Origin: an uncultured Lachnospiraceae bacterium
GTDB taxonomy: Bacteria; Bacillota; Clostridia; Lachnospirales; Lachnospiraceae
DNA length: 6,937 nucleotides
Reading direction: 5' to 3'
NCBI GenBank assembly: GCA_946538445.1
Contig: CAMNGO010000108.1
Coordinates: 1 to 6,937, forward strand
Every line of letters starts with the position of its first letter. Within the stretch, counting starts at the first letter, position 1. Below are positions 1 to 6,368 of the stretch, piece after piece. The notes under the pieces were generated by a model. That model saw only the letters and a program-made list of their open reading frames with translations. It was not told where the DNA came from and ran no database searches. A program made the position numbers and the translations under genes.

Positions 1-483
1 GAGGATAATCTCCTGGACATCCATGCAGAGTATGCGGTTCCCAGAGCCAGAAGACATGCCCTTGGGCTCCTGGCTAAAAAGGACATGACGGAGCAGGACG
101 TGGTGGAGAAACTGGAGAAGTCTCTCAATGATTCCCGTTCCATAGCTGCTGCCATGGCCTTCGTCACCGAGCACGGTTATATCGATGACAGGAGATATGT
201 GGAGGACTACATCTATTCCCACAAGGGAAAGAAGAGCTTTCTCCAGATGAAGGAGATCCTGCTTCGGAAAGGGGTCCCGGGAGATATCATCCGCCTGGCC
301 CTGGAGGAGGAGGGACAGCAGTCCGCGGAGGACATCCGCCCTCTTGTGGAGAAATATGCCCGGAAGTTCCCGGAGCTTGACTACACATCCGAGCGGAAGA
401 TCCTCATGCATTTTGCCAGGAAGGGTTATTCTGTCAACACAGTCCGGGAGATCCTTCAGGATATGCAGGATGCCCACAGCTGA
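1..483 (+). CDS. recX: RecX regulatory protein, 3' part (5' end outside window)
   Basis: RecX-family protein, a small helical protein that binds RecA filaments and modulates recombination and SOS activity in the cytoplasm (family knowledge). The frame is open from base 1, so the gene starts upstream; the ATG at 85 is internal, because the residues before it already read as RecX (ARRHALGLLAKKDMTE, the usual 'A..yALrLLa.rd.s..eL..KL' first repeat). 160 residues are visible; perhaps 40-50 are missing at the N-terminus. Visible residues 59-66 (GYIDDRRY) match the family's GYlDDerfa signature, followed by the second helical repeat (KGKKSFLQMKEILLRKGV) and a third near the C-terminus (ILMHFARKGYSVNTVREIL). 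The stop is TGA at 481. In many Firmicutes recX follows recA, which would lie upstream but is not visible. An intrinsic terminator starts 34 nt after the stop. No frameshift seen. Confidence 0.92.
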   Translation, partial: EDNLLDIHAEYAVPRARRHALGLLAKKDMTEQDVVEKLEKSLNDSRSIAAAMAFVTEHGYIDDRRYVEDYIYSHKGKKSFLQMKEILLRKGVPGDIIRLALEEEGQQSAEDIRPLVEKYARKFPELDYTSERKILMHFARKGYSVNTVREILQDMQDAHS

Positions 484-516
484 TCGACAGATATAGTTAA
501 TCTTTATAGTATGACC

Positions 517-565
517 AATGAGTTGCCTGAAGATGGAGGATATGTTTTCAGACAACTCATTTTTT
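517..565 (+). terminator. Rho-independent terminator after recX
   Basis: An inverted repeat pairs 517-531 (AATGAGTTGCCTGAA) with 547-561 (TTCAGACAACTCATT read 3' to 5'), 14 of 15 pairs with one C/A mismatch at 526/552, around a 15-nt loop. A run of six T (560-565) overlaps and follows the 3' arm. It lies 34 nt after the recX stop and ahead of the next gene's leader, so it most likely separates the recX transcript from the oxidoreductase gene. Confidence 0.88.
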
Positions 566-579
566 ATAGAATACTAGAA

Positions 580-621
580 AATTGTGGCCAGATATAATAT
601 AATATTTTTATAATATAAAAT
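580..621 (+). promoter_or_regulatory. Probable promoter region of the flavin oxidoreductase gene (boxes uncertain)
   Basis: This AT-rich tract between the recX terminator and the SD of the next gene contains two exact TATAAT hexamers (593-598 and 609-614) and a TAAAAT (616-621). None has a convincing -35 box at 16-18 nt. The nearest TTG-type hexamer, TTGTGG (582-587), is 21 nt from the second TATAAT, which is too far for a standard sigma-A promoter. A promoter is expected here because a terminator precedes and a well-formed SD follows. The weak -35 could mean dependence on an activator, but that is inference. Confidence 0.4.
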
Positions 622-646
622 GATGTGAAAATAATATGACAATAAT

Positions 647-653
647 AAGGAGA
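647..653 (+). promoter_or_regulatory. Shine-Dalgarno site fixing the oxidoreductase start
   Basis: AAGGAGA at 647-653 lies 6 nt before the ATG at 660. The frame also contains an upstream ATG at 636, but that one has only AT-rich sequence before it and would place the SD inside the coding region. The protein from 660 also begins where the family usually begins, a few residues before the 'L..P..IG.m...NR' segment. Confidence 0.85.
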
Positions 654-659
654 TTTACT

Positions 660-2549
660 ATGAAGTACATGTATCAGCCGCTTGAAATAGGTCCCATGAC
701 CGTTAATAACCGTTTTATGGTTCCTCCTATGTCCAACAATTATGCTATCGCCACGGGGGAACTGAGTGAACGCTCTCTGGCTTATTACCGTGAGAGAGCC
801 AAGGGTGGTTTTGGATTGATTACCATCGAAGCCACCGTGATCGATCCCACTGCCAAGGGTGGGCCCAAGAAGCACTGTCTCTATGATGACAGCATGATCG
901 ATGCATTAAAAAGAACAGTGGATGCCTGTCACACCTATGGCTCCAAGGTGATGGTTCAGCTTCAGCAGGCCGGACCGGAGGGCAGCGCCAAGGCAGCAGG
1001 TTATCCTCTCAAGTCCGCCTCCAGGATCCAGGCTTCCTGCAACAAGGATATCCCTCAGGAGATGACCACTGAGCAGATCTATGACCTGGCAGAGTTATAT
1101 GGGGATGCTGCAGTCCGGGCCAAGAAGGCAGGGGTGGACGCAGTGGAGATCCACATGGCCCACGGCTATCTTGTGTCCAGTTTTATCTCCCCGCAGACCA
1201 ACAAACGTCTGGATGAGTTCGGGGGATGTTTTGAAAACAGGATGCGCCTGCCCAAACTGATCATCGATAATATCAGACGCAAAGTGGGCCACAATATCGC
1301 CCTCCTGGCCAGGATCAACAGCTGCGATGAGACCCTGGGGGGAGTGACAGTTGAAGATGCACAGGCCATCGCCGCCTACCTGGAGGAAGCCGGCATCGAC
1401 GCCATCGATGTATCCAGAAGTATTCATCTGAAGGATGAGTACATGTGGGCACCTTCCTGCATCCATCAGGGATTCAATCTGGACCATGTAAAGAAAATCA
1501 AAGATGTGGTGGATATCCCTGTGATCACCGTGGGACGTTATAATGATCCTTATCTGCCGGAACTGGTGGTTAAAAAAGGCTACGCCGATATGATCGCCAT
1601 GGGCAGACAATCGATTGCCGATCCTCATTTCCCAAACAAAGCAGCCGGGAACAAATTCGAGGAGATCACTCCCTGTATCGGATGTCTTCAGGGATGTGTG
1701 GGAAATATGTTTGTGGGCCAGCCCATTGAGTGTCTGGTCAACCCATTTGTGGGCTATGAAAGCCATCTGACTGACAAAGCCGAAACCGCAAAACGCGTCA
1801 TGATCGTAGGCGGGGGCATCGGCGGCCTCTTCACCGCCTACCAGCTGGCCAGAAAAGGACACCAGGTGGATGTCTATGAGAAAGAAAGTGTTCTGGGCGG
1901 ACAGATGAGACTGGCTGCAGTACCTCCGGGAAAAGGAGATATCACCAGCGCCCTCCGCAGCTTTATCGTCCTGTGCGACAAATATAAAGTAAAGATTCAT
2001 AAAGATACCGAGGTGACGGAAGAGATGATCCGGGAGATGGGCCCCGATGTTCTGGTGATCGCCACAGGCGCCACACCGCTCAGGCCCGCCATCCCCGGAA
2101 TAGATCATACCATCGACGCCATCGATGTGCTGGACGGAAAGAAACAGTGCGGTAAGAATGTCCTGGTCATCGGTGCCGGACTGGTGGGTTGTGAGACGGC
2201 AGATTATCTGGCAGAGCGTGGCTTTGCTGTCTCTGTGGTGGAAGCCAAGGATATGATCGCCGAAGACATTATAGGAGAACATCGTATTTACCTTATGAAG
2301 AGTTTTGCAGAGAACAATGTGAAGACCTACGTATCCGAACCGGTGGAGGAGATCTATGCGGACGGAGTCAGGACCAGGAATCTGGAACTGCGCGGATTTG
2401 ACACTGTGGTTATGGCTCTGGGTTCCAGGAGCTATCAGCCATTCCCGGAGGGCCTCGTTCCGGAGCAGTATGTCATAGGTGACGCAGTGAAGGCAAGAAG
2501 GGCCATCGATGCATTAAGGGAAGCCAGAGATGTGGTCATAAATGTATAA
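660..2549 (+). CDS. NADH:flavin oxidoreductase, 2-enoate reductase / 2,4-dienoyl-CoA reductase type (FMN, [4Fe-4S], FAD)
   Basis: Large cytoplasmic flavoenzyme of 629 residues. Residues 1 to about 335 form an old-yellow-enzyme TIM barrel expected to bind FMN: the N-terminal LEIGPMTVNNRF segment, the substrate/proton-donor motif H165-M-A-H168-G-Y170-L, and the SPQTNKRLDEFGG...NR segment that follows. H165/H168/Y170 correspond to the His/His/Tyr set that polarises the substrate carbonyl and donates a proton in this family. C339, C342, C346 and C358 (C-X2-C-X3-C-X11-C) fit the [4Fe-4S] site. The C-terminal half carries two dinucleotide folds: GGGIGG at 384-389 (FAD) and GAGLVG at 505-510 (NAD(P)H). 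Length and order match 2-enoate reductase, FadH and bile-acid BaiCD/BaiH proteins. Such enzymes pass electrons from NAD(P)H through FAD and Fe-S to FMN and usually reduce activated C=C bonds. The substrate cannot be read from sequence: enoates, enoyl-CoA, steroid/bile acid enones, bilins and plant phenolics are all possible. C190 replaces the Ser usual in the YGGS motif. No partner gene adjoins it; rny's promoter begins 16 nt after the stop, with no terminator between. Confidence 0.93.
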   Translation: MKYMYQPLEIGPMTVNNRFMVPPMSNNYAIATGELSERSLAYYRERAKGGFGLITIEATVIDPTAKGGPKKHCLYDDSMIDALKRTVDACHTYGSKVMVQLQQAGPEGSAKAAGYPLKSASRIQASCNKDIPQEMTTEQIYDLAELYGDAAVRAKKAGVDAVEIHMAHGYLVSSFISPQTNKRLDEFGGCFENRMRLPKLIIDNIRRKVGHNIALLARINSCDETLGGVTVEDAQAIAAYLEEAGIDAIDVSRSIHLKDEYMWAPSCIHQGFNLDHVKKIKDVVDIPVITVGRYNDPYLPELVVKKGYADMIAMGRQSIADPHFPNKAAGNKFEEITPCIGCLQGCVGNMFVGQPIECLVNPFVGYESHLTDKAETAKRVMIVGGGIGGLFTAYQLARKGHQVDVYEKESVLGGQMRLAAVPPGKGDITSALRSFIVLCDKYKVKIHKDTEVTEEMIREMGPDVLVIATGATPLRPAIPGIDHTIDAIDVLDGKKQCGKNVLVIGAGLVGCETADYLAERGFAVSVVEAKDMIAEDIIGEHRIYLMKSFAENNVKTYVSEPVEEIYADGVRTRNLELRGFDTVVMALGSRSYQPFPEGLVPEQYVIGDAVKARRAIDALREARDVVINV

Positions 2550-2565
2550 GCCGCGACAATAATAC

Positions 2566-2594
2566 TTGACTTTTGTAAAGATTAAGTCTAAAAT
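2566..2594 (+). promoter_or_regulatory. Sigma-A-type promoter of rny
   Basis: TTGACT (2566-2571) and TAAAAT (2589-2594) are separated by exactly 17 nt; each differs from the consensus hexamer at one position. Transcription should begin near 2600, giving a leader of roughly 48 nt. The -35 box is 16 nt after the oxidoreductase stop, so rny has its own promoter and may also receive read-through from upstream. Confidence 0.85.
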
Positions 2595-2628
2595 AATATT
2601 GTTGTACTTTTATACAATAAAACTAAAT

Positions 2629-2642
2629 AAGGAGGTGCTCCT
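2629..2642 (+). promoter_or_regulatory. rny Shine-Dalgarno inside a small perfect hairpin
   Basis: AAGGAGGT (2629-2636) is a near-perfect SD, but it sits 12 nt from the ATG at 2649, longer than the usual 6-9. No in-frame start codon lies closer, so 2649 is retained. The core AGGAG (2630-2634) is followed by GTG and then its exact complement CTCCT (2638-2642), giving a 5-bp stem with a 3-nt loop that would pair the SD. The long spacing is due to this CTCCT segment. Masking of the SD is inference from the pairing. Confidence 0.7.
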
Positions 2643-2648
2643 GTCGGT

Positions 2649-4202
2649 ATGAGTTCAGCGATGTATATCATCATCTTAATTGTCGCTATCATTCTTACAG
2701 CAGCTATTTCTTCCTTTGCGGCACTGACTTATCATAAGAACGTGTCGGAGGCCAAGATCGGCAGTGCGGAGGACAAAGCCAGAGAGATCCTTGATGAGGC
2801 TTTGAAGACCGCCGAGACCAAGAAGAGGGAAGCTCTTCTGGAGGCCAAGGAGGAGACGCTGAAGGCAAAGAATGAGTTCGAGAAGGAGAATAAAGAACGC
2901 CGGGCAGAGCTGCAGCGCTACGAGAAACGTGTTCTCAATAAAGAAGAACAGATTGACCGTAAGCTGGAGAACCTTGAGAAGAAGGAACAATCCCTCTCCC
3001 ACAAGGAAGCTGCACTGGATCGTCAGAAAGCAAAGGTTGATGAACTTCATGCTAAGCACACGCAGGAACTGGAAAGAATTTCAGGTTTAACCTCTGAACA
3101 AGCAAAAGATTATCTGCTGAAAACTGTTGAAGACGAAGTGAAACATGACATGGCTGTGATGGTGAAAGAACAGACCATCAGAGCCAAGGAAGAAGCAAAC
3201 AAGAAGGCCAAGGATTACGTGGTGACCGCCATCCAGAAGTGTGCGGCAGACCATGTGGCCGAGACAACGATCTCTTTGGTTCAGTTGCCCAACGATGAGA
3301 TGAAAGGTCGAATCATCGGTCGTGAAGGACGTAACATCCGTACTCTGGAGACCTTGACAGGTGTGGATCTGATCATCGATGATACTCCTGAGGCAGTGAT
3401 TTTATCAAGTTTTGATCCTGTCCGCAGAGAAGTGGCCAGAATCGCCCTTGAGAAACTGATCGTGGATGGAAGAATCCATCCGGCCAGAATCGAAGAGATG
3501 GTGGAAAAAGCCCAGAACGAAGTGGAGCAGAGCATGAGAGAAGCCGGTGAGGCTGCGATCATCGAAGCCGGCGTCCATGGTATCCGCCCTGAGCTTGTGA
3601 GACTTCTTGGCAAGATGAAGTATCGTACCAGCTACGGGCAGAATGCCCTCAAGCATTCCATCGAAGTAGCACAATTATCCGGCCTCCTGGCAGGGGAGAT
3701 CGGGGAAGATGTTCGTTTGGCAAAAAGAGCAGGACTGTTGCATGATATCGGTAAATCCGTGGATCATGAGATGGAAGGCTCTCATATCACAATCGGTGTT
3801 GATTTATGTAAGAGATATAAAGAATCTCCAATCGTAATAAACGCTGTTGAATCTCATCATGGTGATGTTGAGCCCACCAGTCTGATCGCATGTATCGTGC
3901 AGGCGGCCGATACCATTTCTGCCGCAAGACCGGGTGCCAGACGAGAGACCTTGGAAACGTACACCACGAGATTAAAACAGTTGGAAGATATAGCTAACGC
4001 CTTTAAGGGAGTTGATAAGAGTTTTGCTATTCAGGCAGGCCGAGAAATTCGGGTAGCAGTAGTTCCTGAACAGGTTAGCGATTCTGATATGATTCTTTTA
4101 GCAAGAAATATTTCAAAACAGATTGAGAGCGAACTTGATTATCCGGGACAGATCAAGGTGAATGTCATCCGTGAATCAAGAGCGATTGATTATGCGAAAT
4201 AG
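2649..4202 (+). CDS. rny: Ribonuclease Y, membrane-anchored endoribonuclease
   Basis: RNase Y (formerly YmdA) initiates mRNA decay and processing in many Firmicutes by endonucleolytic cleavage of single-stranded RNA, acting at the inner face of the membrane as part of a degradation complex (known from Bacillus subtilis). The protein has 517 residues, about the family norm, with domains in the expected order. A hydrophobic N-terminal anchor spans about residues 6-27 (YIIILIVAIILTAAISSFAA). A long Lys/Glu-rich coiled coil covers about 30-190. The KH RNA-binding domain has its GxxG loop in IIGREGRN at 222-229. The HD hydrolase domain starts near H336 (LKHSIEVA), with the metal-binding pair H365-D366 (LLHDIGKS), H403/H404 (ESHHGD) and D421 (QAADTISAARPGARRE). 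All core residues are present, so it should be active. It has its own promoter and terminator and is probably also monocistronic. In many Firmicutes recA-recX lies just upstream of rny; here a flavoenzyme gene intervenes. Confidence 0.98.
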   Translation: MSSAMYIIILIVAIILTAAISSFAALTYHKNVSEAKIGSAEDKAREILDEALKTAETKKREALLEAKEETLKAKNEFEKENKERRAELQRYEKRVLNKEEQIDRKLENLEKKEQSLSHKEAALDRQKAKVDELHAKHTQELERISGLTSEQAKDYLLKTVEDEVKHDMAVMVKEQTIRAKEEANKKAKDYVVTAIQKCAADHVAETTISLVQLPNDEMKGRIIGREGRNIRTLETLTGVDLIIDDTPEAVILSSFDPVRREVARIALEKLIVDGRIHPARIEEMVEKAQNEVEQSMREAGEAAIIEAGVHGIRPELVRLLGKMKYRTSYGQNALKHSIEVAQLSGLLAGEIGEDVRLAKRAGLLHDIGKSVDHEMEGSHITIGVDLCKRYKESPIVINAVESHHGDVEPTSLIACIVQAADTISAARPGARRETLETYTTRLKQLEDIANAFKGVDKSFAIQAGREIRVAVVPEQVSDSDMILLARNISKQIESELDYPGQIKVNVIRESRAIDYAK

Positions 4203-4220
4203 ATTTCAGCTTAACGGAGT

Positions 4221-4234
4221 TTAGAATATTCTAA
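4221..4234. repeat. 14-bp perfect palindrome between rny and its terminator
   Basis: TTAGAATATTCTAA is identical to its reverse complement over all 14 bases. It lies 18 nt after the rny stop, 24 nt before the terminator stem and about 72 nt upstream of the glgB -35 box. As RNA it would form only a short, tight hairpin; as DNA it has the symmetry of an operator half-site pair. No regulator can be named from it, and AT-rich sequence can produce such palindromes by chance. Confidence 0.5.
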
Positions 4235-4257
4235 CATTGAGCATGTAATGAAAGCAC

Positions 4258-4289
4258 AAAAAAGGTTTCCAATCCGGAAACCTTTTTTT
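4258..4289 (+). terminator. Rho-independent terminator after rny
   Basis: Perfect 13-bp stem: AAAAAAGGTTTCC (4258-4270) pairs with GGAAACCTTTTTT (4276-4288) around the 5-nt loop AATCC, and the T run continues to 4289. Because an A run mirrors the T run, the structure could also stop transcription from the opposite strand, though no convergent gene is present. It separates rny from the glgB promoter 17 nt downstream. Confidence 0.95.
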
Positions 4290-4305
4290 ATTTTGCAAAC
4301 CTTCC

Positions 4306-4334
4306 TTGATATTCCACCTGAAAATGCTTACAAT
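4306..4334 (+). promoter_or_regulatory. Sigma-A-type promoter of glgB
   Basis: TTGATA (4306-4311) and TACAAT (4329-4334) are exactly 17 nt apart; the -35 hexamer matches consensus at 5 of 6 positions and the -10 at 5 of 6. Transcription should begin near 4341, giving a leader of about 33 nt. It follows the rny terminator directly, so glgB appears to start a new transcription unit that probably includes scpA. Confidence 0.8.
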
Positions 4335-4353
4335 AAGAGTAGGAACAGTAGGT

Positions 4354-4373
4354 AGGAAGAAAGGAGTTTTCCT
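4354..4373 (+). promoter_or_regulatory. glgB Shine-Dalgarno flanked by alternative hairpin arms
   Basis: AAGGAG (4361-4366) lies 7 nt before the ATG at 4374 and sets the start. The segment TTTTCCT (4367-4373) just before the ATG can pair two ways. With AGGAAGA (4354-4360) it makes a 7-bp stem (one G-U) that leaves the SD in a 6-nt loop. With AGGA (4362-4365) it makes a 4-bp stem that covers the SD. The two are mutually exclusive. The SD assignment is firm; a regulatory role is speculative. Confidence 0.6.
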
Positions 4374-6347
4374 ATGGATATACATGAGTTTTATATCGGA
4401 AAATCTTTTGATGCATATACATATTTCGGATCACATATCGAGGAAGACGGAGTCGTCTTCCGGGTGTATGCTCCCAAGGCTGAGAAAGTGGAACTGATCG
4501 GAGATTTTAACGGCTGGAACGGATCCGGACATGCCATGGTTCAGGATGGTTTATCCGGAGTATATTCCATCAGGATTCCGGGGATGAAAGCCGGAGATCT
4601 CTATAAGTACCGTGTCTACCATAAAGACGGGACATCCAAAGACCGTTTCGATCCCTACGGAAATGGATCGGAAGTCCGTCCCAGAACGGCTACCCGGGTG
4701 GTAGATCTGGATGCCTATCAGTTCACGGACAAGGAGTGGATGGAGAAGAGGACCAAGAATTATGACTCCCCCGTCAATATTTACGAGGTTCATGCAGGCT
4801 CCTGGAGGAAAAATCAGGATGGAGAGAACGGCTGGTACCGCTATGACCAGCTGGCAGAGCGCCTGATCCCCTATGTGAAAGAGATGGGTTACACCCACGT
4901 GGAATTCCTGCCCCTGTCGGAACACCCCTCCGACGAATCCTGGGGATACCAGGTCAGCGGGTTTTTCTGCCCCACCTCCCGTTACGGGGATGCGGTTGAT
5001 CTTAAGAAGATGGTGGATCTCTTCCATAAGGAAGGGATCGGAGTGATCATAGATTTTGTTCCGGTTCATTTCGTAAAAAATGATTATTGTCTGCTCCAGT
5101 TTGACGGGACAGCCCTTTATGAATATCCGGAGCCGGAGATTGGCTACAGTGAGTGGGGAACCTGTAATTTCAATTATTACCGGGGTGAAGTCTGCACCTT
5201 CCTCCAGTCTGCTGCGGATTTTTGGCTCAGTGTCTTCCATTTTGACGGGATCCGGATGGATGCCATCAGCAATGTGATCTACTGGCAGGGAGACTATGCC
5301 AAGGGTGTGAACGCAGGGGCCATCAGATTTATCCAGACCATGAATCAGGGGCTTCAGAAGAGACACCCCTCCGCCATGCTCATCGCGGAGGATTCCACCA
5401 ACTATCCCAAGGTGACCGCGCCTGTGGAATACGATGGGCTGGGATTTGATTATAAATGGGATATGGGATGGATGAACGATACCCTGAATTTTTTCAAACT
5501 CCACCCATATGATCGTAAATTCAATTATCATAAATTATCCTTCTCCATGTCATATTTCTACAGGGAGCACTATATCCTGCCCCTGTCACACGATGAAGTG
5601 GTTCATGGAAAGGCTACCATCATACAGAAGATGTGGGGCCATTATGACCTGAAGTTCCAGCAGGTGAAGACCCTGTATGCTTACATGTTCACCCACCCGG
5701 GCAAGAAGCTCAATTTCATGGGAAATGAGATCGGCATGTTCCGGGAGTGGGATCAGTCCAAAGAATGTGACTGGATGCTCCTGGACTATCCCAAGCATCA
5801 GTCCTTAAAGAAGTATCTGAAAGAACTGAACCACCTGTACACCACCCAGCCGGCCTTCTATGACGGGGACTATAATTCCGAGCATTTCCGCTGGCTGGAA
5901 GTGAATGCCAAGGAGGAGCGGGTCTACATCTATGAACGCTTCTCAGGGGACAGCAGGTATGTGATCGTCCTGAACATGAGTGATAATGAGTATCCATCCT
6001 TCCGCTTCGGCTATGACCACCCGGCGTTGTTCCAGGAAGCCCTCTCCGGGGAAAGGACCGAGTACGGCGGATATTTCTCCGACGTGAAAGAGGATATCTG
6101 GACGGAGAAGAGAGGCTACAAATGGTTTGATTACAGCGTAACTGTCCACATCCCGGCTCTGGGTGCCATCATCTACAAGGTGGACTGGAAAGAGGAATGC
6201 AAATGTCAGGAAGATGACAAAGTCTATGAACTATTCGGCCTTAAGGTGCCGGAGGAGGATCATTCTGCCGACGCCACGGATGAGAGTGCCATCATCGCAA
6301 AATATAACCGGATGAACCGGGATGATCTGCCCAAGGTCGACAGATAA
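4374..6347 (+). CDS. glgB: 1,4-alpha-glucan (glycogen) branching enzyme, GH13
   Basis: Cytoplasmic branching enzyme (EC 2.4.1.18 by family) that cuts alpha-1,4 glucan chains and re-attaches the piece by an alpha-1,6 bond during glycogen synthesis. The 657-residue protein shows an N-terminal CBM48 domain (about 17-105, with GDFNGWN at 43-49), then the GH13 barrel with its conserved regions: DFVPVHF at 227-233 (region I), GIRMDAISN with the nucleophile D296 (region II), AEDST with acid/base E339 (region III), and LPLSHDEVVHGK with transition-state stabiliser D407 (region IV). The SHDEVVHGK form of region IV is typical of branching enzymes rather than amylases or debranching enzymes. The beta-sandwich C-domain ends near residue 604 (PALGAIIYKVDW). 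After it comes a charged tail of about 50 residues (CKCQEDD at 609-615, then EEDHSADATDE) that is not part of the usual core. No other glycogen gene is in view; scpA follows 21 nt downstream, suggesting shared transcription. Confidence 0.97.
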   Translation: MDIHEFYIGKSFDAYTYFGSHIEEDGVVFRVYAPKAEKVELIGDFNGWNGSGHAMVQDGLSGVYSIRIPGMKAGDLYKYRVYHKDGTSKDRFDPYGNGSEVRPRTATRVVDLDAYQFTDKEWMEKRTKNYDSPVNIYEVHAGSWRKNQDGENGWYRYDQLAERLIPYVKEMGYTHVEFLPLSEHPSDESWGYQVSGFFCPTSRYGDAVDLKKMVDLFHKEGIGVIIDFVPVHFVKNDYCLLQFDGTALYEYPEPEIGYSEWGTCNFNYYRGEVCTFLQSAADFWLSVFHFDGIRMDAISNVIYWQGDYAKGVNAGAIRFIQTMNQGLQKRHPSAMLIAEDSTNYPKVTAPVEYDGLGFDYKWDMGWMNDTLNFFKLHPYDRKFNYHKLSFSMSYFYREHYILPLSHDEVVHGKATIIQKMWGHYDLKFQQVKTLYAYMFTHPGKKLNFMGNEIGMFREWDQSKECDWMLLDYPKHQSLKKYLKELNHLYTTQPAFYDGDYNSEHFRWLEVNAKEERVYIYERFSGDSRYVIVLNMSDNEYPSFRFGYDHPALFQEALSGERTEYGGYFSDVKEDIWTEKRGYKWFDYSVTVHIPALGAIIYKVDWKEECKCQEDDKVYELFGLKVPEEDHSADATDESAIIAKYNRMNRDDLPKVDR

Positions 6348-6368
6348 AGCAGGAGACAGGTATAGAGG

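Noticed and set aside
636..659. Upstream ATG giving the flavin oxidoreductase 8 extra N-terminal residues
   Set aside because: It has no SD, and the good AAGGAGA SD at 647-653 would then be inside the coding region; the ATG at 660 fits both SD spacing and family N-terminus.
564..875. Open frame of 103 codons on the - strand spanning the recX-oxidoreductase gap
   Set aside because: It ends in the T run of the recX terminator and overlaps the 5' end of the oxidoreductase; low-complexity translation, no supporting start signal of note.
1095..2282. Long open frame of 395 codons on the - strand inside the flavin oxidoreductase gene
   Set aside because: It is fully antisense to a gene with clear cofactor motifs, has no SD-like start context that stands out, and its His/Asp/Gly-rich translation resembles no family; it follows from the codon bias of the + strand gene.
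2599..2620. Short AT-rich inverted repeat (TTGTA ... TACAA) near the rny transcription start
   Set aside because: Only five perfect pairs, extended by a G-T wobble and A-T pairs, in a very AT-rich stretch; it is not followed by a T run and is too weak to call an operator or terminator.
4551..5531. Open frame of 326 codons on the - strand inside glgB
   Set aside because: It is antisense to the CBM48 and catalytic regions of a certain gene, and its translation has no recognisable domain; a codon-bias shadow.
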